Notes: generated by a model not told the origin, from the letters alone. 9,009 bases of DNA from an uncultured Hyphomicrobiales bacterium (GCA_903916165.1 CAIWVR010000311.1:1-9009); one strand, 5' to 3'; shown: positions 1 to 6,498, counted from the stretch's first letter. Program-made: numbers and translations.

Positions 1-1542
1 ATGGATGACCTTGATCGAGGCTGCGTCGAGATTGAGCACCTCGGCAGCGATCTGCGCCATGACCGTGTCCGAGCCCTGCCCCATATCGACAGTGCCAATG
101 TAGAGCGCGCAAGAGCCGTCCGCGTTCAGATTCACGATGGCAACAGACGTTGTCGGCGAGGTGATGCCCTTGATGCCAATGCCGATGCCACGCCCGCGCC
201 GGATGTTTCCGGTCCCGCGGTCGAAAGGCACCTCCCAGTTCATGCGGTCGAGCACCTGATCCATGGCGCGCTCGACTTCGGCATCACGCAACGGTGTGCC
301 GGACGCCTGCGGACGACCCTCGCGCAGGATATTAAGCCGACGAAACGCAATGGGGTCCATTTTCAGCGCATCGGCGATCATGTCGGTGTGGCACTCATAG
401 GCCCAGGCGGTTTGCGGCGCGCCGAACCCGCGCAGCGCACCGCAGGGTGGCCGGTTGGTGTAGACAGCGTAGGAATTCACCGAGACATTTTCGATGTCAT
501 AGGGGCCGGCAGAGGTGAACCCGGCCTTCTGGGTCACCCGCGGCCCGATGTCGGCATAGGCACCGCCATTCCAGACCACCTCGCAATGGCGGGCAATGAT
601 CTTGCCGTTTTCGTCGACGCCGCTCTTGATCGTGAAATGACACGGATGGCGCGTGACCATGAAGAACTGCTCTTCCATGGTGAGCGAAATTTTCACCGGC
701 CGCTCGGCGACCATCGACAGGGCGGTCACGAGCGCTTCGAGCTTGATGTAGAGCTTGCCGCCAAAGCCGCCGCCGAGATAGGGCACTTTCACGCGCACCT
801 TGTTTTCCGGCAGGCCAAGCAGGCGGGCGATCTCGATACGCACGAACGACGGCCCTTGCGAGGCCGTGTGCAGCGTGAGATGGCCGTCCTGCCAATCGGC
901 GATGGAGACGAAGGGCTCCATCGGCACATGCATGACCTGCTGCGAGCGGAATGTGTGCTCGAAGACATGGGCCGCACGCGCGAAAGCTGCTTGCGTGTCG
1001 CCACGCCGCAACTGGTAATCGAGCGCGATATTCGTGCCCTTCTTGCCCTTCAGATATTTCAGATCGGCGAAAGTTGCGGCCGGCTTCAATTCGTCATGCA
1101 CGAGAACCGTCGCGGTCATCGCCTCGATTTCATCGAAAACGGCTGGCAGCTCTTCATATTCGGCCGTGATCAGGGCCGCCGCCTCTTCCGCGATCTTCTT
1201 GTCGAAGGCGAGAACGACGGCGACGGGTTCGCCGGCAAACCGCACCTTGCCGTCAGCCAGGATCGGCTGGTCGTGAAAAGCCGGGCCGTAATAGGGATGC
1301 GGAATGACCTTGCGGATATCCTCGATGGTGACGACCTGATAGACGCCCGGCAAAGCCGAAGCAGCACTGGTGTCGACGCTGAGAATCCTCGCGTGGGGCA
1401 TGGTGGACCGGAAAATCTTGCCGTAAAGCATGCCCGGCAATTTCAGATGATGGGTGTATTCGATCCGCCCCGTCACTTTCTCGCGCGCCTCGAGGCGCGG
1501 GAGCGAACGGCTGGCGAATGGCGTCTGCGTGGTCGCGCTCAT
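1..1542 (-). CDS. Molybdenum hydroxylase, molybdopterin-binding large subunit (C-terminus cut by window edge)
   Basis: Catalytic subunit of a xanthine-dehydrogenase/CO-dehydrogenase-family enzyme, which hydroxylates a (hetero)aromatic ring carbon with water using a molybdopterin cytosine dinucleotide cofactor in the cytoplasm. The minus strand is open for 514 codons from ATG at 1542 to nucleotide 1. Visible motifs are the cofactor loop LGGGFGGK (residues 256-263), the active-site loop ALRGFGAPQ (369-377, Arg371 matching Arg880 of bovine xanthine oxidase) and the cofactor-binding MGQGSDT (487-493). Family members have about 750-790 residues, so roughly the last third, with the catalytic GVGE glutamate, lies outside. 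The residue after the FGGK loop is Leu264, where xanthine oxidase has purine-binding Glu802, so a purine substrate is unlikely. It lacks the CoxL CO-dehydrogenase loop with its cysteine. The start overlaps the FAD-subunit stop (ATGA), with GGGGAG at 1552-1557 as ribosome binding site, so the two are translationally coupled. The family is certain; the substrate is unknown. Confidence 0.96.
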   Translation of the reverse strand, partial: MSATTQTPFASRSLPRLEAREKVTGRIEYTHHLKLPGMLYGKIFRSTMPHARILSVDTSAASALPGVYQVVTIEDIRKVIPHPYYGPAFHDQPILADGKVRFAGEPVAVVLAFDKKIAEEAAALITAEYEELPAVFDEIEAMTATVLVHDELKPAATFADLKYLKGKKGTNIALDYQLRRGDTQAAFARAAHVFEHTFRSQQVMHVPMEPFVSIADWQDGHLTLHTASQGPSFVRIEIARLLGLPENKVRVKVPYLGGGFGGKLYIKLEALVTALSMVAERPVKISLTMEEQFFMVTRHPCHFTIKSGVDENGKIIARHCEVVWNGGAYADIGPRVTQKAGFTSAGPYDIENVSVNSYAVYTNRPPCGALRGFGAPQTAWAYECHTDMIADALKMDPIAFRRLNILREGRPQASGTPLRDAEVERAMDQVLDRMNWEVPFDRGTGNIRRGRGIGIGIKGITSPTTSVAIVNLNADGSCALYIGTVDMGQGSDTVMAQIAAEVLNLDAASIKVIH

Positions 1543-2405
1543 GCGCCCGCACTCCCCTGCATGATATGGCGGACCGCGCGCGCCAGATGCACCCGCAGCA
1601 AATGTTGCTTGTAGGCGGCAGACCCGCGTCCGTCGCTCTCGATATGGACCTCGGCAAGGGCCGCGTCTGCGGCAGCAGCGAGCGTGGCATCCGACAGCAA
1701 GGCACCCCGCAGAACGTCCTCGGCACCTGTGAGACGGGTCGGCCTGTCCACGGCGGCGCTCAGCACGAGGCTGGTGTCCGCGATCCTGTCCCCTTCGGCG
1801 CGCAAGCCGACGCACAGGCCAAGCGCCGGCCAGTCATGTTCAGCGCGCGTGGTCACCTTGGCGTAGAAGAAGTGCCAGTCCGGCCGCACCGGCACCAGAA
1901 TCTCGGAAATGAGTTCACCCTGCACCAGGGCGGTTTCGTAATAGCCCAGAAAAAGGTCTTCTGCGGCGATCACGCGTTCGCCTGCAGCGCCCACGATACG
2001 AACGCTGGCACCGAGCGCAGTCCAAACCGGTGGCAAATCCAGATGCGGGTCGCCATGGGCGAGATTTCCGCCGACAGAAGCGACATTACGCACCCTGACA
2101 TTGGCGAGGGTCTTCATCGTCTGCGTGACAACGGGCAGGTGTCTGGCGATCAGCGGCGACTGCTCGAGCGCGGAGAAAGTGGTCATCGCCCCGATTCGAA
2201 TGTGGGTCCTGTCCTCGCTCAGGGAAAAGCCCGACAGCGACGAAATCTGGCGCAGGCTTACCAACTTGGCAGGCCTGAACAATTGCGCCTTCATCATCAG
2301 CATCAAGGCCGTACCGCCGCCCATGGGACGCGCGCCTTCATCGTCAGCCAGAAGCGCAAACGCCTCTTCGAGGGTGTCAGGCTCGGCGAGTTCCAGTGCA
2401 GGCAT
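1539..2405 (-). CDS. Molybdenum hydroxylase FAD-binding medium subunit (CoxM/XdhB type)
   Basis: FAD subunit that passes electrons from the molybdenum/[2Fe-2S] centres to the final acceptor. It has 288 residues, the usual size for a stand-alone FAD_binding_5 plus CO_deh_flav_C protein. The first FAD loop is PMGGGTALM (27-35) and the second is ASVGGNLAHGDP (109-120). The C-terminal part (about 175-285) fits the CO-dehydrogenase flavoprotein C-terminal domain. The start at 2405 (MPALELAEPDTLEEAF) matches the family N-terminus. An in-frame ATG at 2510 would add 35 basic, cysteine-containing residues unlike the family, and lies upstream of the likely promoter. No clear Shine-Dalgarno precedes 2405; translation may start from a short leader. 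It is first in a minus-strand operon and overlaps the molybdopterin subunit by 4 nt. The order M-L leaves the [2Fe-2S] subunit to be found beyond position 1 or elsewhere. Confidence 0.95.
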   Translation of the reverse strand: MPALELAEPDTLEEAFALLADDEGARPMGGGTALMLMMKAQLFRPAKLVSLRQISSLSGFSLSEDRTHIRIGAMTTFSALEQSPLIARHLPVVTQTMKTLANVRVRNVASVGGNLAHGDPHLDLPPVWTALGASVRIVGAAGERVIAAEDLFLGYYETALVQGELISEILVPVRPDWHFFYAKVTTRAEHDWPALGLCVGLRAEGDRIADTSLVLSAAVDRPTRLTGAEDVLRGALLSDATLAAAADAALAEVHIESDGRGSAAYKQHLLRVHLARAVRHIMQGSAGA

Positions 2406-2435
2406 CGGTGAAGTGTCCGGGTTAACGCGCGGGGA

Positions 2436-2451
2436 CGAGCGGATCCGCTCG
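2436..2451. promoter_or_regulatory. Perfect 16-bp palindrome, candidate operator
   Basis: CGAGCGGATCCGCTCG is an uninterrupted, perfectly self-complementary 16-mer. It lies just downstream of the predicted minus-strand transcription start and about 30 bp before the FAD-subunit start. A regulator bound here would block the hydroxylase operon; alternatively it could act at the RNA level, although a stem without a loop makes a poor hairpin. No regulator gene is in the window to pair it with. Confidence 0.4.
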
Positions 2452-2461
2452 CATAAAAATA

Positions 2462-2489
2462 GCTTTACAGAGCCCGAACAGCGTGTCAA
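2462..2489 (-). promoter_or_regulatory. Candidate sigma-70 promoter of the molybdenum hydroxylase operon
   Basis: On the minus strand a perfect TTGACA (2484-2489) is followed after 16 bases by TAAAGC (2462-2467). The predicted transcription start near 2455 gives a leader of about 50 nt before the FAD-subunit ATG at 2405. The -35 is strong and the -10 is imperfect, as is common in alphaproteobacteria. Position and orientation fit. There is no experimental support. Confidence 0.5.
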
Positions 2490-2505
2490 CTTTTTGGGAC
2501 AAAGT
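2489..2505. promoter_or_regulatory. Weak dyad ACTTT-N7-AAAGT beside the -35 box
   Basis: A 17-bp interrupted inverted repeat with 5-bp arms overlaps the last base of the predicted TTGACA of the minus-strand promoter and lies between the two divergent genes. The position suits an activator or repressor site, but short AT-rich arms occur easily by chance. Confidence 0.2.
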
Positions 2506-2611
2506 CGCATGCGTTGGCCGCGTTTTTACCTCATCTCGTTGAAATCAAAGCCACTATAGCACCTCATGCGGTGAACGAATAAACGCACACAGGTTGTTTC
2601 GCAGTCATCCT

Positions 2612-2628
2612 GCGCCTTCTTCAGGCGC
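2612..2628 (+). promoter_or_regulatory. Small leader hairpin upstream of the UbiD gene
   Basis: GCGCCT-TCTTC-AGGCGC forms a 6-bp GC-rich stem with a 5-nt loop, 40 nt before the decarboxylase start codon. No U-run follows, so it is not a terminator. It may stabilise the leader or be incidental. Confidence 0.25.
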
Positions 2629-2668
2629 CACAGGCCAGGACGCGCGGCACCGGCACAAGGAGTAAGGC

Positions 2669-4102
2669 ATGGCGAATAAGGACCTGCGCGATTGGCTCGC
2701 CGAGATCGAGGCGATCAGCGAACTGCAAATTATCACGGGCGCCGAACCCAAGGAAGAGATTGGCGGCCTCGTCGATATTTTCATGCGCAAGATGGGCGGC
2801 CCCGCCTTGCTCTTCGACGAAGTGCCGGGATATCCCAAGGGCACGCGCGTCCTCGCCAACATCCTCACCTCGGCGCCGCGCATCAATGTTGCGCTCGGCC
2901 TGCCGGCGAAGGGAACCGAGATGGATCTCGTCCAGTGGTGGCGGGGCTACATGCGCGATGCGCCGATGATCAAGCCCGTGCAGGTCAACGGCGGCCCGCT
3001 GTGCGAGAATATCCTCGAGGGCAAGGACGTCGATCTGTACCGCATTCCGACGCCGGTCTGGCACGAGCTTGATGGTGGTCCCTTCATCGGCACCGCCTGC
3101 CTCGTCATCGTGAAAGATCCGGATTCGGACTGGATCAACTACGGCGCCTATCGCGTGCAGGTGCATGCGAAGGACGTGGCGTCGGTGATGATCTCGCCCG
3201 GAAAGCACGGCCGCATCATCATGCAGAAATATCATGACCGCGGACTGCCCTGCCCGGTCGCCGTCGTCGTCGGCGTGCATCCGGCCATGTTCATGCTGTC
3301 GGGCCTCGAGCTCCCCTACGGCAAGAGCGAGTTCGAAGCCGCTGGCGGGATTTTCGGCGAAGCCGTCGAGATCATGAACATGCCCAAGACCGGCTTGCCG
3401 GTGCCCGCCAATGCCGAGATCGCCTTCGAGGGCTATATCCACCCCAACGATAAGGTGCAGGAAGGCCCGCTGGGAGAATGGACCGGTTATTACTCCGGCG
3501 ACAGCCGACCGGAGCCCGCAATCCGCATCGAAACGATGATGCATCGCAACAACCCCATCCTGCTCGGCGCCATCCCGGCGGTGCCGCCGAACGACAACAC
3601 CTTCTATCTCGGCAGCTACCGCTGCGGCGCGATCTGGAACCAGCTCGAGGCGGCCGGTATCCCCGAAGTGAAAGGCGTCTGGGCGCACGAGGCCGGCGGC
3701 AGCCGCTTCTGGACGACCGTGTCGATCAAGCAGCTCTACGGCGGGCACGCCAAGCAGGCCGGCATGGTCGCCGCGCATTGTCTTGCAGGTGCCTATTGCA
3801 ACCGCTGGACGATTGTCGTCGACGACGACATCGATCCCACGAATATCGACGAGGTGATCTGGGCGATGTCGACGCGCGTCGACACGCGCGAGGACATCGA
3901 CATCATCGAGGGAGGCTGGTCCTCCGCGCTCGACCCGATGTGCTATGACGGCGACACCGACCGCCGCAATGGGCGCGTCATCATCAATGCTTGCAAGCCG
4001 TTCAAGCGCAAGGATACGTTCCCGCTTGTCGCGCGAAACACCAAGGGCCTTGATGAACGCGTGAGGGCCAAATTTGCGCACGTCCTTCCGGACGGCGTCT
4101 GA
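2669..4102 (+). CDS. UbiD-family prenylated-FMN decarboxylase
   Basis: Cytoplasmic (de)carboxylase of the UbiD/Fdc1 family, acting on aromatic or unsaturated carboxylic acids through prenylated FMN. The 477-residue length is normal. Against Fdc1 the cofactor and metal ligands are all present: Asn157 and Arg162 (NYGAYR, matching N168/R173), His180 (GKH, H191), Glu234 (E233), and the catalytic glutamates Glu265 and Glu270 in EGPLGE (E277/E282). The spacings N-to-R (5) and R-to-H (18) equal those of Fdc1. The C-terminal half keeps the family VVDDDID (383-389) and the WAMSTRVD stretch (about 398-405). The start is fixed by AAGGAG at 2657-2662, 6 nt upstream of ATG. It is first gene of a two-gene operon, 39 bp before the Pht5-like gene. 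UbiX, which makes the cofactor, is not in the window. The substrate is unknown; with molybdenum hydroxylases next door, a hydroxylated aromatic or heteroaromatic acid is a reasonable guess. Ubiquinone synthesis is unlikely given the catabolic neighbours. Confidence 0.95.
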   Translation: MANKDLRDWLAEIEAISELQIITGAEPKEEIGGLVDIFMRKMGGPALLFDEVPGYPKGTRVLANILTSAPRINVALGLPAKGTEMDLVQWWRGYMRDAPMIKPVQVNGGPLCENILEGKDVDLYRIPTPVWHELDGGPFIGTACLVIVKDPDSDWINYGAYRVQVHAKDVASVMISPGKHGRIIMQKYHDRGLPCPVAVVVGVHPAMFMLSGLELPYGKSEFEAAGGIFGEAVEIMNMPKTGLPVPANAEIAFEGYIHPNDKVQEGPLGEWTGYYSGDSRPEPAIRIETMMHRNNPILLGAIPAVPPNDNTFYLGSYRCGAIWNQLEAAGIPEVKGVWAHEAGGSRFWTTVSIKQLYGGHAKQAGMVAAHCLAGAYCNRWTIVVDDDIDPTNIDEVIWAMSTRVDTREDIDIIEGGWSSALDPMCYDGDTDRRNGRVIINACKPFKRKDTFPLVARNTKGLDERVRAKFAHVLPDGV

Positions 4103-4127
4103 TACCGAAGAGTGGAACAACCAAGAA

Positions 4128-4132
4128 AAGGA
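4128..4132 (+). promoter_or_regulatory. Ribosome binding site deciding the 4142 start
   Basis: AAGGA with 9 nt to ATG 4142. It favours this start over the in-frame GTG at 4112, which would add ten residues encoded across this very site and has no Shine-Dalgarno of its own. Confidence 0.6.
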
Positions 4133-4141
4133 AACCTCGCA

Positions 4142-5128
4142 ATGCCAAGTGACATCAAGCTGACGCTGGCCTGTGGCGACTATGAAATCGTGCGGCCGAT
4201 CAAGGAAGGTCTCGTCAAACCGGACGGTATCGAGCTGACCCTCCTGACGAAGATGGATTCATCGACCCGCCACTGGCGCTTCCTGCGCAATGGCGAATTC
4301 GATGTGGCCGAACTGTCCAGCTCCTCCTACCTGATCGCCAAGGATCAGGGCATGCCGATTGAATCGCTGCCGGTGTTCCTGCATCGCCGCTTCCGCCACG
4401 GCTTCGTGTTCATCAACACGAACAAGGGCATCAAGTCGCCCAAGGATCTCATCGGCAAGAAGATCGGCGTGAAGTCCTACCAGGTCAGCGCGATCCTGTG
4501 GCTGCGCGGCATTCTGGAACATGAATATGGCGTGCCGCACGCCTCCTGCGAATGGTTTTCCGAGATCGACGAGGACGTGGAATTCACGCCGCCGCCGGGC
4601 CTGAAGCTGACGCGCCTGCCCGACGACAAATTCGTTGAAAAGATGCTGGTGTCGGGCGAACTCGACGCCGTCCTGCATCCGGACCTGATCGATCCCATCC
4701 TCGACAAAAATCCGAATGTCGCGCGCCTCTTTGCCGACCACAAGAACGAGGAGATCGCATATTATAAAAAGACCCAGATCTTCCCGATCATGCATGTGAT
4801 GGGCCTGCGTAGCGAACTGGTGCAGAAGCACCCGTGGATCCCGGTCGAACTCTACAAGGCCTTCGAAGCCTCGAAGAGAATTGCCATGAAGCGCATGGAA
4901 AACCCGCGCCTCGTGCCGCTGGCCTGGTATCGCGAAGCGTGGGAAGAGCAGGAAGACGTGCTTGGCACCGATCCCTGGGAATATGGGATGACTGACAAGA
5001 ACCGGCACAATCTCGAAACGCTGGTTCAATATTCCCACGAGCAGGGCATGATGAAGAACAAAATGTCCCTCGATGATCTCTTCCTGAACGTTGAGCAGGG
5101 CCGCAAGCGCGGCAACTTCCGCGTCTAG
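4142..5128 (+). CDS. 4,5-dihydroxyphthalate decarboxylase (Pht5)-like protein
   Basis: A 328-residue protein of the family annotated as 4,5-dihydroxyphthalate decarboxylase, named after Pht5 of phthalate degradation, which has the two-lobed fold of periplasmic substrate-binding proteins. Recognisable family stretches are LACGDYE (9-15), EFDVAELSSSSYL (52-64), PVFLHRRFRHG (77-87), the lobe-linking region PKDLIGKKIGVKSY (100-113) followed by LRGILEHEYGV (121-131), and GELDAVLHP (172-180). There is no signal peptide, Tat motif or lipobox: the N-terminus goes straight into the first beta strand, so the protein should be cytoplasmic. That favours an enzyme or binding role inside the cell over a transport receptor. 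It is co-transcribed with the UbiD gene and ends at an intrinsic terminator. Many homologues carry this name without any biochemical test, so the specific activity is uncertain. Family assignment is strong; phthalate as substrate is not implied. Confidence 0.85.
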   Translation: MPSDIKLTLACGDYEIVRPIKEGLVKPDGIELTLLTKMDSSTRHWRFLRNGEFDVAELSSSSYLIAKDQGMPIESLPVFLHRRFRHGFVFINTNKGIKSPKDLIGKKIGVKSYQVSAILWLRGILEHEYGVPHASCEWFSEIDEDVEFTPPPGLKLTRLPDDKFVEKMLVSGELDAVLHPDLIDPILDKNPNVARLFADHKNEEIAYYKKTQIFPIMHVMGLRSELVQKHPWIPVELYKAFEASKRIAMKRMENPRLVPLAWYREAWEEQEDVLGTDPWEYGMTDKNRHNLETLVQYSHEQGMMKNKMSLDDLFLNVEQGRKRGNFRV

Positions 5129-5136
5129 GATTGCAA

Positions 5137-5163
5137 GGAGCGCTGGCAACAGCGCTCCTTTTT
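5137..5163 (+). terminator. Intrinsic (rho-independent) terminator
   Basis: GGAGCGCTG (5137-5145), GCAA tetraloop, CAGCGCTCC (5150-5158), then TTTTT (5159-5163). The 9-bp stem is perfect, extends to 11 bp through AA/TT, and is capped by a stable GNRA loop. It starts 8 nt after the Pht5-like stop codon and ends the UbiD/Pht5-like operon, so the Bug-protein gene probably has its own promoter. Confidence 0.93.
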
Positions 5164-5179
5164 ATGTTTCAGGTGAAGT

Positions 5180-5194
5180 GGCACAGACTGTGCC
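5180..5194. promoter_or_regulatory. Perfect dyad GGCACA-GAC-TGTGCC, candidate operator
   Basis: Two 6-bp arms around a 3-bp centre lie in the 99-bp gap between the terminator and the solute-binding-protein start. A -10-like TAAAAT sits at 5213-5218, so the dyad would cover the -35 position (TGTGCC, 18 bp upstream), a typical place for an operator or activator site. No consensus -35 is present. Confidence 0.35.
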
Positions 5195-5216
5195 TGTTAT
5201 TCATCGAGCGGATAAA

Positions 5217-5233
5217 ATCGCGCTGCGCGCGAT
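5217..5233. repeat. Inverted repeat ATCGCG-CTGCG-CGCGAT
   Basis: Perfect 6-bp arms with a 5-bp loop, 30 bp before the start codon at 5263. It could be a leader hairpin or part of the control region. The CpG-rich composition makes chance occurrence plausible. Confidence 0.25.
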
Positions 5234-5250
5234 GACCGCAACGCCGGAAC

Positions 5251-5257
5251 GAGGTGG
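5251..5257 (+). promoter_or_regulatory. Ribosome binding site deciding the 5263 start
   Basis: GAGGTGG, 5 nt before ATG 5263. It includes the alternative in-frame GTG (5254), which is therefore more likely part of the Shine-Dalgarno than a start. Confidence 0.55.
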
Positions 5258-5262
5258 GCGAT

Positions 5263-6306
5263 ATGAAGACGGGGCACAAAATTCTTGCAACATTGTGCGG
5301 TGGCGCATTGTTTGTGGCGGGTACGGCTCAGGCGCAGACGCCGACGACCGCCGAATTTTATCGCGGCAAGCAGATCGCTATGCTGATTGGCTACAGCGCG
5401 GGCGGTGGTTACGACCTCTATGCCCGCATGGTGTCGCGCTATATGGGCAAGCATGTGCCCGGCAATCCGGCTATCGTGCCACAAAACATGCCAGGTGCCG
5501 GCTCATTGAAGGTCGTCAACTATCTAGCTCAGGTCGCGCCGCGCGACGGCACTGCCATCGGCACCTTCGGCCGGTCTCTGCCGCTCTATCCGCTGCTGAT
5601 TGGACCGGCGGATTTTGACGCCACCAAATTTGGCTATCTGGGCTCGGTCGCCACGGACGTGAGCCTGTGCATCTCCTGGCATCAATCGCCGATCCAGTCC
5701 TGGAAAGATGTCGTCGCCAAGGAATATCGTGCGGGCGGCGAAGGTCGCGGGTCGGAGCCTGACGTGTTCGCGACTGTCCTGCAAAAAGTCTTCGACACCA
5801 GGACAAAACTGATCACGGGCTATCCGGGCACGGCGGAAATGACGCTCGCCATGCAGCGCGGTGAAATCGACGGTCTTTGCGGCATTTCCTATTCAACGCT
5901 GCAAAGCATTCATTCCGACTGGCTGCAAAGCGGACAGGTGAAAATACTTGTGCAGTCGGCCACGAAAAAACACCCCGCCATTCCGGATGTGCCACTGATC
6001 ACCGATCTCATGAAAGATCCGCGCAAGAGCGCGATTCTCGATCTGATCGTCGCCCCGCAGGAGATGGCACGGCCCTTCGCCGCGCCGCCCGGCCTGCCGC
6101 CGGAGCGCCTGCAAGCCCTGCGCGATGCTTTCGACGCCACGATGAAAGATCCGGAATTTCTGGCCGAGATGAAGAAATCAAAACTCGACGTGGATCCGGT
6201 TTCTGGCAAGTCCATCCAGGAACTCGTGACAAAGCTGTGGGCCTCGCCCAAGGATGTCATCGAGGCGGCAGCTGCCGCTTCGGGTGCGGAGCCGACAAAG
6301 AAATAG
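5263..6306 (+). CDS. Bug/TctC-family periplasmic solute-binding protein
   Basis: A secreted receptor of the tripartite tricarboxylate transporter type, a family that binds organic and aromatic carboxylates in the periplasm. From ATG 5263 it has 347 residues. A classical Sec signal peptide is seen: Lys2/Lys6, a hydrophobic core (7-20), and cleavage after AQA at residue 24. The mature protein starts QTPTTAEFYRGKQI and carries the ligand-loop motifs GYSAGGGYDLYAR (43-55) and PQNMPGAGSLKVVNYL (73-88), followed by APRDGTAIG. The earlier GTG (5254) would add only three residues. It stands after a strong terminator and before a repeat region, so it is probably a single-gene unit. No TctA or TctB membrane genes are in the window; such orphan receptors are common and are thought to share transporters or act as sensors. 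Its place between decarboxylase and hydroxylase genes suggests it captures the pathway's substrate, which cannot be named from sequence. Confidence 0.93.
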   Translation: MKTGHKILATLCGGALFVAGTAQAQTPTTAEFYRGKQIAMLIGYSAGGGYDLYARMVSRYMGKHVPGNPAIVPQNMPGAGSLKVVNYLAQVAPRDGTAIGTFGRSLPLYPLLIGPADFDATKFGYLGSVATDVSLCISWHQSPIQSWKDVVAKEYRAGGEGRGSEPDVFATVLQKVFDTRTKLITGYPGTAEMTLAMQRGEIDGLCGISYSTLQSIHSDWLQSGQVKILVQSATKKHPAIPDVPLITDLMKDPRKSAILDLIVAPQEMARPFAAPPGLPPERLQALRDAFDATMKDPEFLAEMKKSKLDVDPVSGKSIQELVTKLWASPKDVIEAAAAASGAEPTKK

Positions 6307-6311
6307 AACGC

Positions 6312-6432
6312 CGTCATTGCGAGCGAAGCGAAGCAATCCAGGCACGCACCTTCGCCATGCGAGCGAAGTGCCAGCAAAGGGCGAGAGCCCCACAAGCGGC
6401 CTCTGGATTGCTTCGCTTCACTCGCAATGACG
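6312..6432. repeat. Palindromic intergenic repeat, copy 1
   Basis: A 121-bp element with 29-nt terminal inverted arms (6312-6340 and 6404-6432) that pair at 28 of 29 positions. The left arm begins CGTCATTGCGAGCGAAGCG and the right arm ends CTCGCAATGACG. The middle adds a small hairpin (CTTCGC 6350-6355 with GCGAAG 6363-6368). It carries no protein. Repeats with these ends are scattered in many copies in Bradyrhizobium-type genomes, where their accidental translation (HCERSEAIQ) is often seen in databases. It starts 5 nt after the solute-binding-protein stop. It could be a non-autonomous (MITE/REP-like) mobile element and could stabilise the 3' end of that mRNA. Confidence 0.85.
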
Positions 6433-6437
6433 AGGCT

Positions 6438-6488
6438 AAGGTGGTTATCAAAGTGGCGAAAGCTGCATCTGGCGCAGAGACGGCGTAG
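6438..6488 (+). pseudogene. Probable 3'-end relic of a second TctC-type gene
   Basis: Read in one frame, 6438-6488 encodes KVVIKVAKAASGAETA and a stop. The end of the intact solute-binding protein (from 6250) reads KDVIEAAAAASGAE, then PTKK and a stop. Ten of the first 14 residues agree, while most of the shared codons differ at the third base (for example GTC/GTT, TCG/TCT, GGT/GGC, GCG/GCA). That pattern suggests two paralogous coding ends that diverged under selection on protein sequence. Upstream of 6438 the frame runs directly into repeat copy 1, so the rest of the gene is gone. The stretch is short and alanine-rich, hence moderate confidence. It has no start codon of its own and should not be called a gene. 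Confidence 0.45.
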
Positions 6489-6498
6489 ACAAAACGGC

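Larger units (their letters stand above)
2406..2668. other. Divergent intergenic control region
   Basis: This 263-bp gap separates the minus-strand hydroxylase operon from the plus-strand decarboxylase operon and must carry both promoters. The minus promoter is recognisable (TTGACA/TAAAGC, 2489-2462). For the plus strand only a -10-like TATAGC at 2555-2560 is seen, without a good -35 at the right distance, which suggests an activator-dependent or alternative-sigma promoter. The region also holds the 16-bp palindrome at 2436, the dyad at 2489, the 8-bp palindrome CGCATGCG at 2506-2513 and a small hairpin at 2612. It is more AT-rich than the flanking genes. No small ORF worth calling was found. 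Confidence 0.6.

Noticed and set aside
1..1614. Long open plus-strand frame of 537 codons at the left edge
   Set aside because: It is antisense to the molybdopterin subunit, whose minus-strand translation has all family motifs. The plus-strand product is rich in Arg, His and Gly with no recognisable domain, as expected for the reverse of a GC-rich gene.
2524..2560. Sigma-70 promoter for the UbiD operon using TTGAAA (2539) and TATAGC (2555)
   Set aside because: The two boxes are only 10 bp apart, too close to work together, and no good -35 is found 16-18 bp before TATAGC.
2621..4120. 499-codon open frame opposite the UbiD gene
   Set aside because: It covers the whole of a gene with intact catalytic residues, and its product has a composition typical of antisense frames. 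No ribosome binding site or family motif was seen.
4259..5149. 296-codon minus-strand frame opposite the Pht5-like gene, ending in the terminator stem
   Set aside because: Antisense shadow of a well-recognised family. Its first codons come from the terminator hairpin.
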